NCBI RefSeq assembly: GCF_003382685.1
Contig: NZ_QLVG01000046.1
Coordinates: 1-57,813 of the forward strand
Direction: 5' to 3'
Origin: Halorussus litoreus
GTDB lineage: Archaea; Halobacteriota; Halobacteria; Halobacteriales; Haladaptataceae
Length of the DNA stretch: 57,813 nucleotides
Made by a program: the position numbers and the translations under genes. The notes beneath the pieces were generated by a model. That model was not told the origin of the DNA. It worked only from the letters and a program-made list of their open reading frames with translations, and searched no databases. Positions within the stretch are counted from its first letter, which is position 1, and every line of letters starts with the position of its first letter. Positions 8,325 through 17,148 of this stretch are shown here, piece after piece.

Positions 8325-9476
8325 ATGAATAGTCGTGGGTGGCTGATAGCCACCACGATGCTGGTCCTCGTACTCGCAGCCCTCCACGGAATCAGCGGCA
8401 CGGACTCCGGAGTTACCGACCCGGGGGTCACTGTCGAAGCCTGCGAGTCGCTCCCCGACTACGACTACGAGCGGCTGGTCGTCCGCGTCGAGGAGATAAA
8501 GGGGATGGAGTTGGAGCGGAACGTGTCCATCTGCGTCGAGCAAACGGCAGGCGGAATCGACACGACGCCGAACCGGGGAAGGTTCGCCTACGTCGGGAAA
8601 CCCGGACTCTCGTTTTTCGGCCTCGACGCGGCGACCAACTCTGGACAGCGGTCGTCACTGGGGTACACGGAGTTCTCCCCGGACGGTGGGGCGATAGAGA
8701 TCTTTCTCGCAAACGAAAGCGTGGTCGAAAACGTCCCGTGGATCTCCTACGAGGCACTGCTCGTCCACGAGCTCAGCCACGCGGTGGAACTCCCGCCACC
8801 GACTGCTAGTAACGCGAGCACGGATGGGCGCATGGTCGGACCGCGGACGACCGACGAACTGCTCGCCCGACAGGCCGTCTCCAACGGCGTTGCGATGTAC
8901 GTCGCCGACTTTTACGTCGAACGGTACGGCGGTCACCTGAACGTCTCGGCGCTGGACGTGGGCCACCAGAACTGGAAGCGCCGGGTGAGCCAGTCGGTGT
9001 ACCACGCAGGCTTCCTGTACAGCGAACAGACGGACTGGCGAACTGTTCCGGGACCTGGACGGGTGAACTCGACTGCACAGCTTCTCCACCCCGGCGAGAC
9101 GACGAACGCAACCGGCTTTCCCCTGCGCCCGAAGCTGTCGATGGATTCGCTCAACCACGTCCGTACCGACCGTGTCGGAGAACTGTTCCTCCGAGAGACG
9201 TTCGAGAGCAGGGGTGTCGATGCCGAACGCGCGGCCGCCGCGGCTGGCGGCTGGACGAACGACAGGATGGACTACTATCGAGCAAATGGATCGAGTGTCG
9301 TAACGTGGCACGTGACATGGCAGAACGCGAGCGAACGGGCCGAGTTCGTGGAGACGTACGACGAGGGTTACGACTACGAACGAGTCGACGCACTCCGGGA
9401 CGTGGATTGCAGAGCACCGGGGCGATATCTCATCACGGCGGACAAGTCGGTGACTGTCGTGGCGTGCACCAGTTGA
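8325..9476 (+). CDS. Secreted or membrane-anchored HEXXH zinc-protease-like protein
   Basis: A 383-residue protein with an N-terminal hydrophobic helix (residues 6-24), either a Sec signal or an anchor, followed by an extracellular-type domain. At about residue 147 it has LLVHELSHAVE, the HEXXH zincin motif, in a context (HELSHxVE) typical of metallopeptidases. The third ligand is not obvious; an Asp or Glu in the segment DELLARQAVSNGVAMY is a candidate. Four Cys residues (two in the N-terminal third, two near the C-terminus) may form disulfides. No established family could be named. The motif is seen in the sequence; the protease function is inferred. The start has GGAAG 5 nt upstream and GAATACG about 30 nt upstream. 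Confidence 0.75.
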   Translation: MNSRGWLIATTMLVLVLAALHGISGTDSGVTDPGVTVEACESLPDYDYERLVVRVEEIKGMELERNVSICVEQTAGGIDTTPNRGRFAYVGKPGLSFFGLDAATNSGQRSSLGYTEFSPDGGAIEIFLANESVVENVPWISYEALLVHELSHAVELPPPTASNASTDGRMVGPRTTDELLARQAVSNGVAMYVADFYVERYGGHLNVSALDVGHQNWKRRVSQSVYHAGFLYSEQTDWRTVPGPGRVNSTAQLLHPGETTNATGFPLRPKLSMDSLNHVRTDRVGELFLRETFESRGVDAERAAAAAGGWTNDRMDYYRANGSSVVTWHVTWQNASERAEFVETYDEGYDYERVDALRDVDCRAPGRYLITADKSVTVVACTS

Positions 9477-9595
9477 CGGTAGCCGTCGACGAACCGAAGC
9501 AGCTCGAATAGTAAACTACCCTACACTCTTTCACCGCGGGCCGCGGGTCTCCGTGTAGAACGCGTCCGAGCCAGACTACAGACCCGGTCTATCCA

Positions 9596-10735
9596 TCACA
9601 GAAGCACGACCAGCAGCACAACCAGCGCGACGACAGCAAGGACGACGCCCGCAACCGCGGCGGGTTCGACCCAGCTCATCCGCTCTTCCGCGTCGCGGTA
9701 GGCGTCCAGATATGTTTCCAGTACCTCGCGCTCGTCGTATTCGGCGAAGTTCTCGTTGCCGTCCAGCCGCTCCATGTCGGCGGCCGCGACGAGGGCGTCG
9801 GTGAGTTCCTGCTCGCTGGTCGTCCGAAACGCGCGCTCTTCCTGCTCGACCAACTCGTGAGCGCTCGATCCGACGTGATACTCGACCACGCCCGCACAGC
9901 CGCAGGCGAGCGCCCGGAGCATGTCGGTCGGGAACGCCTCGCGGCGGGCGGTCTGGGCGTAGACGTGCGCGCCCTTGAACGCCGCGAGCCGGTCGTCGAG
10001 CGGTCGGTCGCCGACGAAGGTCACCCGGTCGTCGATGCGGAGGTCCCGGACCTGTCGCTCGTAGGTGTCGCGCTCGGGGCCGTCGCCGATGACGACCGCA
10101 GACCAGTCCCGGTCGCGGAGTTCCGCCAGCGCGAGCAGCAGGCTCTCCAGATTGGCGTCCTCGTCGAGGTGCCGGGAGTAGACCACGTCCGCCACGTCGC
10201 GGGGCTCGGCCGCCCGGATGGCGTCGAGGTCGACGCCGTTGGGGACGACCCGGACCGCCTCGCCGTCGGCACCGAGTTCCCGGACGCGAGTCTTGACGGT
10301 TTCGGAGGGGGCGAGCACGAGGTCCGGGAGCGTAGCCGCGAGCCGCCACGTCGGATCGTTGGCGTCCCCGGCGTCGGGCGACTCGTACCAGTCCACGACG
10401 AGCGGGGCGCGGAGGAACACGCTGGCGGCCTTCGCGGCGAGCACGTGGACGGGGACTGCGGCAGTAGCTTGAATCACGTCGGGGTCGGCTGCCCGGAGCG
10501 CTCCGGGAAGCGCGAGGGCGAACCGCCGGGACTCGCCGGAAGCCTCCTCGGTGACCCGCCGGTAGGTCACGTCGTTCTGCTCGAACGTCTCGTGGTCGCC
10601 CTCCCACCATTGCGCACAGCAGACGACCACGTCGTGGTTCCGCCGGGCGAGCCCCTCGGCGGTCCGTCGGAGCCGTCGCGTTACTCCCGTCTCGCGGTGT
10701 TGGGCCACCGTCTCCGAGACGAACGCGACGCGCAT
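9596..10735 (-). CDS. GT4-type glycosyltransferase with C-terminal membrane anchor
   Basis: A 379-residue GT-B-fold glycosyltransferase. The N-terminal domain starts MRVAFVSETVAQHRETGVTR, with the acceptor-side glycine-containing loop. The inter-domain region has APSETVKTRV and VVPNGVDLD, and the C-terminal donor-binding domain has AVVIGDGPERDTY, VTFVGDRP and REAFPTDMLRALACGC (EX7E-like nucleotide-sugar site). The last 25 residues are a single hydrophobic helix (AAVAGVVLAVVALVVLL), an unusual tail anchor that would hold the enzyme at the membrane. The long upstream open frame is a non-coding extension; 10735 was chosen because GT4 proteins begin at this strand. The probable role is glycan or glycolipid synthesis; donor and acceptor are unknown. 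Confidence 0.88.
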   Translation of the reverse strand: MRVAFVSETVAQHRETGVTRRLRRTAEGLARRNHDVVVCCAQWWEGDHETFEQNDVTYRRVTEEASGESRRFALALPGALRAADPDVIQATAAVPVHVLAAKAASVFLRAPLVVDWYESPDAGDANDPTWRLAATLPDLVLAPSETVKTRVRELGADGEAVRVVPNGVDLDAIRAAEPRDVADVVYSRHLDEDANLESLLLALAELRDRDWSAVVIGDGPERDTYERQVRDLRIDDRVTFVGDRPLDDRLAAFKGAHVYAQTARREAFPTDMLRALACGCAGVVEYHVGSSAHELVEQEERAFRTTSEQELTDALVAAADMERLDGNENFAEYDEREVLETYLDAYRDAEERMSWVEPAAVAGVVLAVVALVVLLVVLL

Positions 10736-10860
10736 ACGAACCGCCACGAAGCGGTCCCCTAAAAACCCAACTCTTCTCCGTGAGGCTGCCACGACCTCTG
10801 AGGGCGCGAGGCGGTACTGCGCCGTTCGCCGACGCAAGGCGGTACTGCCGCATTCGGTGA

Positions 10861-10908
10861 CGCGCGGGGATGCCGCGCCGGTCAGAACCGGCGCGGCACC
10901 CCCGCGCG
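10861..10908. repeat. 48-bp near-perfect palindrome (possible terminator hairpin)
   Basis: Arms 10861-10882 and 10887-10908 (22 nt each) pair with one A/C mismatch (10870/10899) around a 4-nt centre CAGA. It begins 3 bp past the stop of the minus-strand gene at 10912, so it would fold at the end of that transcript. It belongs by size to the palindrome class seen elsewhere in this window. The upstream 10790-10860 also has a short direct repeat (GGCGGTACTGC twice). Confidence 0.85.
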
Positions 10909-10911
10909 AAC

Positions 10912-11475
10912 TCAATCGTTGAGTTCGAGAATGAAGTCCGGCGCTGCCCGGTTCGCGCGGCGTCGCCACCGTCGGAGGTCGTAAGTGTGACCCACCGCAG
11001 TCACGCCGAACGCGGTGACCACGAGGAGGGCACACTCCAGTCCCGAGAGCAGTGCGAAGGGGTACATGCCAGCCCAGGCTATCGACAGCACGAGGAGGCT
11101 CACCCCGGCGATAGCGAGGTAGAGCCGGTGCCACGGCACCGACGCCTGCGGGTCGCTCGCGAGCTGGAGGTCGAGCTGGGCCGCCCGTTCGGTCGGGTGC
11201 ACCACGCTCCGGTCGGTGTCGTACCGGAGGACCCCCGCCGACTCCAGCTTGGGCAGGTGGGTCTGGTGGAGCGCGCTGTACACCGACTTGCGCTGGCTTG
11301 AAGAGACCTCCGAGACGGTCGCGTCGTTCTCCCACGCCGCTACCTGCTCGGCGAGTTCGCCGAGCTCCACCGGTCCCCCGTACCGCTGGAGGTAGTAGAG
11401 GACGTACCGGCGACGGAGGTTCTTGACGGCGTGGAACACCTCCTTCCGGGACGGACGCGTCGTCTTGGAAGCCAT
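10912..11475 (-). CDS. DUF7344-type winged-helix membrane protein
   Basis: A 187-residue haloarchaeal protein. The N-terminal half (RKEVFHAVKNLRRRYVLYYL, LAEQVAAWEND, SVYSALHQTHLPKLESAGV, VVHPTERA) is the winged-helix pattern of the DUF7344 family, and it is followed by two hydrophobic helices (about residues 115-160) and a basic tail. This layout suggests a membrane-tethered DNA-binding protein; no target is known. The frame is open to 11559, but the Met at 11475 (MASKTTRPSRKEVF) fits the family start. The gene is followed immediately by a 48-bp palindrome. Confidence 0.82.
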   Translation of the reverse strand: MASKTTRPSRKEVFHAVKNLRRRYVLYYLQRYGGPVELGELAEQVAAWENDATVSEVSSSQRKSVYSALHQTHLPKLESAGVLRYDTDRSVVHPTERAAQLDLQLASDPQASVPWHRLYLAIAGVSLLVLSIAWAGMYPFALLSGLECALLVVTAFGVTAVGHTYDLRRWRRRANRAAPDFILELND

Positions 11476-11906
11476 CTCGGAGCATAGGGATGAGAGTCGC
11501 GCTGATAAACCGATTCGAACGTTCACCCTCACCTTGGAACAGTTCACGATTTCAACCAAAAATTGTGCCGTCGCCCGCAGGGGAAACTCACCCGTTCTAG
11601 GGCGAGTCGCACCGTCTCCGAGTCGCCGGCTTCGCGGTGATTACCGCGCCACCACCGGACGCTTGGCGTGCGGATCGCGGGACCTCACGTTTTCACTCGG
11701 CAAACCACACGCGTAGATCGCTGGACCGGTCGAGAACCACCAGTTACGAGGGTTCCATCTCCGGTTTCGGAGGGAGGGTAGTCCGGAGGCTCACGAAGAC
11801 CGAGACGTGGCGCCCGGCCTCTCACCTCGACAGACGAGACGCTGGCGGTGCACAGCAAGCTTCCGATGCCCAAAGGGATATGACGGTCGGATTGCAACCC
11901 TGTGGC
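11476..11906. other. Gene-free gap with promoters of both flanking genes
   Basis: This 431-bp divergent spacer holds the AT-rich promoter area of the minus gene (about 11530-11570) and, before the plus gene, AAAGGGATATGAC at about 11873-11885, a TATA-like box 25-30 nt ahead of the chosen start at 11907. A small hairpin CGCGGTGATTACCGCG lies near 11635. Open frames through it have no protein-like composition. Confidence 0.5.
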
Positions 11907-13739
11907 ATGTCGACCTACGATTTCGAGCGGTATCTCAACGTGCGGGCCGCGAACCGGCCGTCGTTCGGCCCGGACGGCGACCGACTCTCCTTCTTGATGG
12001 ACACCACGGGCGTCTCGCAGGTGTGGCGGCTCGACGAGCCCGGCGCGTGGCCCCGACAGCTCACCTTCGAGGCCGAGTCCGTGAGCTTCGCGTCGTGGTC
12101 GCCCGAGCGCGACGAACTCGTCTTCGGGATGGACGAGGGCGGCGACGAGCGCACCCAACTGTTCCGGCTCGACGGCGACGGCGAGACCGTCACCCCGCTC
12201 ACCGACACGCCGGAGGCCATCCACTACTGGGGTGGGTGGAACTCCGACGGGTCGGCGTTCGCCTTCGCGTCGAACCGCCGAGAAGAGTCGGTGTTCGACG
12301 TGTACGTCCAGGCCCGCGACGAGCGGGGCGACGACGCCGAACTGGTCCACGAGGGCGACGGCTGGCTCTCGGTCGTCGGCTGGAGCCCGGACGACCGCTA
12401 CCTCGCCGTCCGGGAGGCCCACTCCGGGTTCGACAACGACGGGTACGTGCTCGACCTCGAAACCGGTGATTTCGAACACCTCACGCCCCACCAAGAGGAC
12501 GCCCGCTACGCCCAGATACACTGGGGTCCGGACGGCGACGCGCTCTACCTGACGACCGACCGGGACGCCGACACCAAGTACCTCGGTCGGCTCGACATCG
12601 ACACCGGCGAGATCGACGTGGTCGAGGACGGCGGCGAGTGGAACGTCGAGAGCCTCCGACTCGACGAGGACACCGGCCGGTTCGTCTACGGCCGGAACGT
12701 CGAGGGCTACACCGAGTTGACGGTCGGGGAACTCACCGGGGCGACCAGCTACCGAACGCTCTCGGAGCCCGACCTGCCGCGGGGCGTCGCGGGCGGCGCG
12801 TCGTTCGACGACGACGCCGAGCGGCTCGCCGTCGCCGCCGCGGGGAGCACCGAGAACTGGAACGTCCACGTGGTCGACGCCGAGACTGGCGAGACCGAGC
12901 GCTGGACCGACGCGGCGACAGCGGGACTGCCCAAGGAGTCGTTCGTCGAGCCCCGGCTGGTTCACTACGAGACGTTCGACGGCCGTGAAATTCCGGCGTT
13001 CTTCTCGGTGCCCGACGAGGCGACGCGCCGGTCGGCCGCGTCGGAGGCCGGGGACGGCGGAGTGCCCGTCATCGTCGACATCCACGGCGGCCCCGAGAGC
13101 CAGCGCCGACCCTCGTTCCGCGCGACCAAGCAGTACTTCCTGAACCGGGGCTACGCCGTCTTCGAGCCGAACGTCCGCGGGTCGGCGGGCTACGGCAAGG
13201 CGTACACCCACCTCGACGACGTGGCAAAGCGGATGGACTCGGTGGCGGACCTGCAGGCCGGCGTCGAGTGGCTCCACGACCAGAGCGCGGTCGACCCCGA
13301 CCGGATCGTCGCGCTGGGCGGGTCGTACGGCGGCTTCATGGTGCTCGCGGCGCTGACGGAGTACCCCGACCTCTGGGCCGCGGGCGTCGACGTCGTGGGC
13401 ATCGCCAACTTCGTCACGTTCCTCGAGAACACCGGCGACTGGCGGCGCGAGCACCGCGAGGCCGAGTACGGCTCGTTGGCCGAGGATCGAGAGTTCCTCG
13501 ACTCCATCAGCCCCATCAACAACGTCGAGAACGTCTCTGCGCCCCTGATGGTGCTCCACGGCGCGAACGATCCCCGCGTGCCCGTGGGCGAGGCCGAGCA
13601 GATCGCCGACGAGGTCGCCGACCACGGCGTGCCGGTCGAGAAGCTGATCTTCGACGACGAGGGCCACGGCTTCTCGAAGTTGGAGAACCGCATCGAGGCG
13701 TACACCGCAGTCGCGGACTTCCTCGACGAGCACGTCTGA
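11907..13739 (+). CDS. S9-family prolyl-oligopeptidase-like serine peptidase
   Basis: A 610-residue protein with an N-terminal beta-propeller (about 1-370, repeated WSPERDELVFG, WSPDDRYLAV, WGPDGDALYL blades) and a C-terminal alpha/beta-hydrolase domain. The catalytic triad is visible: Ser in LGGSYGGFM (about 472), Asp in HGANDPRVP (about 554), His in DEGHGF (about 586); DIHGGPESQ is the oxyanion-hole motif. It likely degrades oligopeptides in the cytoplasm (acylaminoacyl-peptidase-like); no signal peptide is present. The frame is open far upstream, but the start at 11907 lies about 25 nt after a TATA-like GGGATATGA, which supports a leaderless message. The stop region is tandemly duplicated. 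Confidence 0.93.
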   Translation: MSTYDFERYLNVRAANRPSFGPDGDRLSFLMDTTGVSQVWRLDEPGAWPRQLTFEAESVSFASWSPERDELVFGMDEGGDERTQLFRLDGDGETVTPLTDTPEAIHYWGGWNSDGSAFAFASNRREESVFDVYVQARDERGDDAELVHEGDGWLSVVGWSPDDRYLAVREAHSGFDNDGYVLDLETGDFEHLTPHQEDARYAQIHWGPDGDALYLTTDRDADTKYLGRLDIDTGEIDVVEDGGEWNVESLRLDEDTGRFVYGRNVEGYTELTVGELTGATSYRTLSEPDLPRGVAGGASFDDDAERLAVAAAGSTENWNVHVVDAETGETERWTDAATAGLPKESFVEPRLVHYETFDGREIPAFFSVPDEATRRSAASEAGDGGVPVIVDIHGGPESQRRPSFRATKQYFLNRGYAVFEPNVRGSAGYGKAYTHLDDVAKRMDSVADLQAGVEWLHDQSAVDPDRIVALGGSYGGFMVLAALTEYPDLWAAGVDVVGIANFVTFLENTGDWRREHREAEYGSLAEDREFLDSISPINNVENVSAPLMVLHGANDPRVPVGEAEQIADEVADHGVPVEKLIFDDEGHGFSKLENRIEAYTAVADFLDEHV

Positions 13740-13760
13740 GTCGTCGTCGAGCACGTCTGA
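13719..13760. repeat. 21-bp tandem duplication across a stop codon
   Basis: GAGCACGTCTGA at 13728-13739 (which contains the stop of the S9 peptidase) recurs at 13749-13760, an offset of exactly 21 bp, with similar flanks (TCGACGAG / TCGTCGAG). The period keeps the reading frame, so the duplicated stop would act as a back-up. Confidence 0.75.
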
Positions 13761-13876
13761 ATCGCGGGACGGCAGTGCTGTTAGCCCGGACCTAACGTCC
13801 GTGACGGGCCGCCCCGTACCACGGTAGCGCGACCTTACTTCGTCCCACCGGCGCGATCCACTCTCCAACCGGTGCG

Positions 13877-13919
13877 GCGGGCGGCCCGACACCGGTGGCC
13901 ACCGGTGTGGGCCGCCCGC
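13877..13919. repeat. 43-bp palindrome with one bulged base
   Basis: The left arm 13877-13898 pairs with 13899-13919 with no loop; a single G (13888) is bulged. The centre is ACACCGGTGG facing CCACCGGTGT. It lies in the 359-bp gap between the S9 peptidase and the ABC exporter, about 140 bp after the stop. It might terminate transcription, but no T-run follows directly. Confidence 0.8.
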
Positions 13920-13957
13920 TCTACGTCCGGGGATTCTCGGTTGGTTCCGCGACTCAC

Positions 13958-14077
13958 CTTTTAAATCGGTCGCGCGTTTGCGGAGTCGGCAAAGGCGCGG
14001 GGGTTTTTACGGACGCGTCGGTCGTCGTTACGGTCGATGATGCGACGCACCGTCTGCGAGTGGAAACCCCTAAATCG
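13958..14077 (+). promoter_or_regulatory. Two TATA-like boxes ahead of the ABC exporter
   Basis: CTTTTAAATC at 13958-13967 is a strong haloarchaeal TATA box about 130 nt upstream. CCTAAATCG at about 14069-14077 is a second one about 25 nt before the GTG start. The rest of the 13740-14098 gap holds only the 43-bp palindrome and the duplicated stop. Which box is used cannot be told from sequence. Confidence 0.5.
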
Positions 14078-14086
14078 TAAGGAAAC

Positions 14087-14093
14087 GGAGGAG
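14087..14093 (+). promoter_or_regulatory. Shine-Dalgarno that fixes a GTG start
   Basis: GGAGGAG ends 5 nt before GTG at 14099. Strong ribosome-binding sites are uncommon in this window, and this one settles the non-ATG start of the ABC ATPase. Confidence 0.8.
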
Positions 14094-14098
14094 TTAGC

Positions 14099-15052
14099 GT
14101 GACTGCAATCGAGACGACCGACCTTACCAAGCGGTTCGGCGACGACGTACTCGCTGTCGAGTCGCTCGATCTCACCGTCGAGGAGGGCGAGATATTCGGC
14201 TTCCTCGGCCCGAACGGGGCCGGAAAGTCGACGACCATCAACCTCCTGCTCGACTTCATCCGGCCGAGCGAGGGATCTGCGACCGTGCTGGGCTACGACG
14301 CCCAGCGCGAGACCCAGGCCATCCGCGACCGGGTGGGCGTGCTGCCGGAGGGCGCGACCCTCTACGACCGGCTGACCGCGCGCGAACACGTCGAGTGGGT
14401 CGCCGAGACGAAAGGCGTCGACGACGACCCGGATGCCATCCTCGACCGAGTGGGACTCGACGAGGACGACCGCCAGCGCCGCGCGGGCGGTTACTCGAAG
14501 GGAATGGGCCAGCGCCTCGGCCTCGGGATGGCGCTGGTCGGCGACCCTGACCTGCTCGTCCTCGACGAGCCGTCGTCCGGGCTCGACCCCAACGGCATCC
14601 AGGAGATGCGCGAGCTCATCCGCGAGGAGGCCGAGCGCGGGACGACCGTGTTCTTCTCCAGCCACATCCTGCCGCAGGTCGAGGCGGTCTGCGACCGGGT
14701 GGGCATCATGAACGCGGGCCGGCTGGTCGCCGAGGACACCATCGCGGGCCTGCGCGAGTCGGCGGGCGGCCAGAGCGAGGTCTCGGCGACGGTCGAGACG
14801 GTTCCTGAGGACCTCGACCTCACGGCGGTCTCGGGCGTGGAAGATGCGACCGTCGACGGCTCGACGATCACCGCGGTCTGTTCGACCCCGTCCGCGAAGA
14901 TGGCCGCGCTCGAACACGTCCACGAGCGGACTCCGGTGCTCGACATCCACTCCGAGGACGCGTCGCTCGAGGACCTGTTCAACCGGTACACCGGCGACGA
15001 GGTCGAACAGCCCGATTCCTCCGAGGCGGAGTCTGCGGAGGTGGTGGCGTGA
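14099..15052 (+). CDS. ABC transporter ATP-binding protein (ABC-2 exporter type)
   Basis: A 317-residue ATPase with Walker A GPNGAGKST (about 38-46), a Q-loop-equivalent region VGVLPEGATLYDRLT, signature YSKGMGQRL (a common variant of LSGGQ in ABC-2 exporters), Walker B LLVLDEPSSGLD and the H-loop SSHIL. The C-terminal 70 residues are the regulatory extension of this subfamily. It overlaps the permease start by 4 nt (GTGA), so the two are co-translated. It energises export of an unknown substrate, possibly a drug, lipid or peptide. Confidence 0.93.
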   Translation: MTAIETTDLTKRFGDDVLAVESLDLTVEEGEIFGFLGPNGAGKSTTINLLLDFIRPSEGSATVLGYDAQRETQAIRDRVGVLPEGATLYDRLTAREHVEWVAETKGVDDDPDAILDRVGLDEDDRQRRAGGYSKGMGQRLGLGMALVGDPDLLVLDEPSSGLDPNGIQEMRELIREEAERGTTVFFSSHILPQVEAVCDRVGIMNAGRLVAEDTIAGLRESAGGQSEVSATVETVPEDLDLTAVSGVEDATVDGSTITAVCSTPSAKMAALEHVHERTPVLDIHSEDASLEDLFNRYTGDEVEQPDSSEAESAEVVA

Positions 15053-15882
15053 GCCTCGCCGCGGTCGTCCGGAAGGACTTCAGGGACGTGCGCCGGGCGA
15101 AGCTGCTGTGGTTCGTCGGCGGCATCTACACCCTGTTCGCGGTGCTCTTTTTCTACGTCGGGAGCACGAACGAGAACCCCGACGTGCTGGTCCAGCTGTG
15201 GAACATGTCCGGGCTGGCCATCCTGTTCATCCCGCTGGTCGCGCTGGTGGCCGCCTACCTCGCCATCGCCGGCGAGCGCGAGTCGGGCAGCATCAAGTAC
15301 CTGCTGTCGATTCCGAACCGGCGAAGCGACGTGGTGTTCGGCAAGTTCCTCTCACGGGCCGCGCTGGTCTGTGGCGCTATCGTGCTGGCGTTCGGTGCCG
15401 GTGCCGTGCTGACGGCCGCGCTCTACCCCGCGCTGGAGTTCGCCACGTTCACACGAGTCGTCGCGCTCGTGCTGTACTTCGCGCTGGCGTACGTCGCGGT
15501 CGCGGTCGGCATCTCGGCGATGACCGCCACGCGCTCGCGGTCGATGGCGGGAGCCATCGGCTACTTCTTCGTGTTCAACGTGCTCTGGATCCAGGGCTCG
15601 GCGTTCTCCGTCGTGGGCGCGCTCCGGTTCGTGTTCGAGGACACGCTGGGCATCGAACTCGCCCAGAACACGGAGCTGTTCGTCCAGAGCCTGAGCCCGG
15701 CGACCGCGTATCTCCAGTCGCTTCGGCTCGCGTTCCCCGACGGCTACCGGGACATCCCGCCGGCCGACCCCTCGACGCCGTTCTACCTCCAGCCGGAGTT
15801 CATGCTGGTCATCCTCGCGGCGTGGATCGTCCTGCCGCTGCTGGCCGGCTTCCTGTCGTTCCGGCGGGCCGACATCGGATAG
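15049..15882 (+). CDS. ABC-2-type permease
   Basis: A 277-residue permease with six hydrophobic segments, beginning SLAAVVRKDFRDVRRAK (the amphipathic N-terminus of ABC-2 permeases) and containing AGERESGSIKYLLSIPNRR, the conserved cytoplasmic ERE/SG coupling segment. The GTG start at 15049 overlaps the stop of the ATPase. The last codons (ADIG) and stop are included in a 32-bp tandem duplication. Confidence 0.92.
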   Translation: MSLAAVVRKDFRDVRRAKLLWFVGGIYTLFAVLFFYVGSTNENPDVLVQLWNMSGLAILFIPLVALVAAYLAIAGERESGSIKYLLSIPNRRSDVVFGKFLSRAALVCGAIVLAFGAGAVLTAALYPALEFATFTRVVALVLYFALAYVAVAVGISAMTATRSRSMAGAIGYFFVFNVLWIQGSAFSVVGALRFVFEDTLGIELAQNTELFVQSLSPATAYLQSLRLAFPDGYRDIPPADPSTPFYLQPEFMLVILAAWIVLPLLAGFLSFRRADIG

Positions 15883-15932
15883 CGCAGTCGGACAGTGGGT
15901 CCGACATCGGGTAGCGCAGTCGGACAGCGGGT
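15869..15932. repeat. 32-bp tandem duplication across a stop codon
   Basis: CCGACATCGG followed by TAGCGCAGTCGGACAG occurs at 15869 and again at 15901, period 32 bp, with 3 differences. The first copy contains the last codons and stop of the permease; the second lies in the spacer before the Nudix gene. Confidence 0.8.
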
Positions 15933-15971
15933 AACGGAACTATCTTCTTTCTCTCCCGCGAAGCCCGGCTC

Positions 15972-16526
15972 GTGACCGTCACGGAACGCTCGCGGGAGGC
16001 CGTCGCCGACGCGCTCGACCGCCTCGACGCCGCGTACGGCGACTTCGAACTGGTCGAGAAAACGTGGCACCACTCTCCGGACGCCTACAAGGGCGTCCGC
16101 GAGCGATTCGAGGCCGGAACGCTCGGCGGCGCGGGCGTCTGGACTACCGACGAGCGCGGGCGGGTCCTGCTGGTGCGCCACGAGGGCGACGACGCGTGGA
16201 GCGACCCCGGTGGCAAGCAGGAGCCCGGCGAGCGCTTCGAGGAGACTGCGCGGCGCGAAACTCGCGAGGAGACCGGCATCGAGGTCGAGCTCTCGGGCGT
16301 CAGGCAGGCACACCGCGTGACCATTCGCCCGAACGAGAGCGACCGTCCACCCGTCCACCGCCTCATCGTGCTCTTCGACGGGGAGTACGTCTCGGGCGAG
16401 ACTCGCCCGCGGGAGGGCGAAATCGCCGAGGTCCGCTGGTGGGCCGAGTGCCCGGCCGAACTGCTGTACCCAGAGCTGGCCGAGTTCCCGATTCCAGGCG
16501 AGTCCGACTCCGGCGAACAGAGGTAA
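15972..16526 (+). CDS. Nudix hydrolase
   Basis: A 184-residue Nudix protein. The Nudix box is complete: GGKQEPGERFEETARR then ETREETG (about residues 80-102; Gx5Ex7REUxEExGU), which coordinates the divalent metal and catalyses pyrophosphate cleavage. About 75 residues precede the box, including WHHSPDAYKGV, and PAELLYPELAEF follows it. The substrate (oxidised nucleotide, NDP-sugar or ADP-ribose) cannot be predicted. The start is GTG at 15972, with ACTATCTT about 28 nt upstream as a likely TATA element. Confidence 0.88.
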   Translation: MTVTERSREAVADALDRLDAAYGDFELVEKTWHHSPDAYKGVRERFEAGTLGGAGVWTTDERGRVLLVRHEGDDAWSDPGGKQEPGERFEETARRETREETGIEVELSGVRQAHRVTIRPNESDRPPVHRLIVLFDGEYVSGETRPREGEIAEVRWWAECPAELLYPELAEFPIPGESDSGEQR

Positions 16527-16551
16527 GTCGCTCGCAGGCGTACGTTCTCCC

Positions 16552-17016
16552 GTGACATTACGCGAGAGCGAACCGACCGAGAGCATCGCGGAAACCGCAG
16601 AGCAGGCCGTCGAGAACCTCCGGGAGGAGGAAGGGCCGAAGACTCACTCGCCGACGTTCAGGCTGGCCCGCCTGCTGTACGGCGGCGTGCTGGCGTTCAT
16701 CGCGGTGGACAACCTCCGGAACAACGACCAGATGGTCGGCTACGCCGAGAGCAAGGGCGCGCCGATGGCCGACCTGTCGGTGCCGGCGATTAGCGGGAGC
16801 CTGCTGTTCGGCGGACTGGGCATCGCGCTCTGGAAGCTCCCGCGGGCGGCCGCGGGCGCGGCGGCAACGTTCTTCGTCTCCATCACGCCGGTGATGCACG
16901 ACTTCTGGGCGGTCGAGGACGAGGAGGAGAAACAGCAACAGCAGATCCACTTCCTGAAGAACGCCGCGTTGCTCGGCTCGGCGCTGGCGTTCCTCCGCAT
17001 CGGCGAGGACGACTAG
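16552..17016 (+). CDS. DoxX-family membrane protein
   Basis: A 154-residue protein with an acidic N-terminus followed by four hydrophobic segments. LARLLYGGVLAFIAVDNLRN and YAESKGAPMADLSVPAISG match the DoxX pattern (R-x-x-x-G near the start, then the G-x-P loop). DoxX-like proteins are small quinone/redox-associated membrane proteins of uncertain role. The GTG start at 16552 is 25 bp after the Nudix stop, so the two may be co-transcribed. Confidence 0.8.
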   Translation: MTLRESEPTESIAETAEQAVENLREEEGPKTHSPTFRLARLLYGGVLAFIAVDNLRNNDQMVGYAESKGAPMADLSVPAISGSLLFGGLGIALWKLPRAAAGAAATFFVSITPVMHDFWAVEDEEEKQQQQIHFLKNAALLGSALAFLRIGEDD

Positions 17017-17148
17017 GACGCGTTCGGAGTTCTGTTTTCGTCTGTGGTGGTGTCTCGTTCATTCGATTGGAGATTCCAACCATTCCGAGAGCTGGAATCG
17101 AAGAACCCGGCGCGCGTGAGCAGTGCGCGGCGCGGAGCTTCGCTCCGC

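Noticed and set aside
13895-14080. A 61-codon frame ahead of the ABC ATPase
   Set aside because: It spans the 43-bp palindrome and the TATA boxes; composition is not protein-like.
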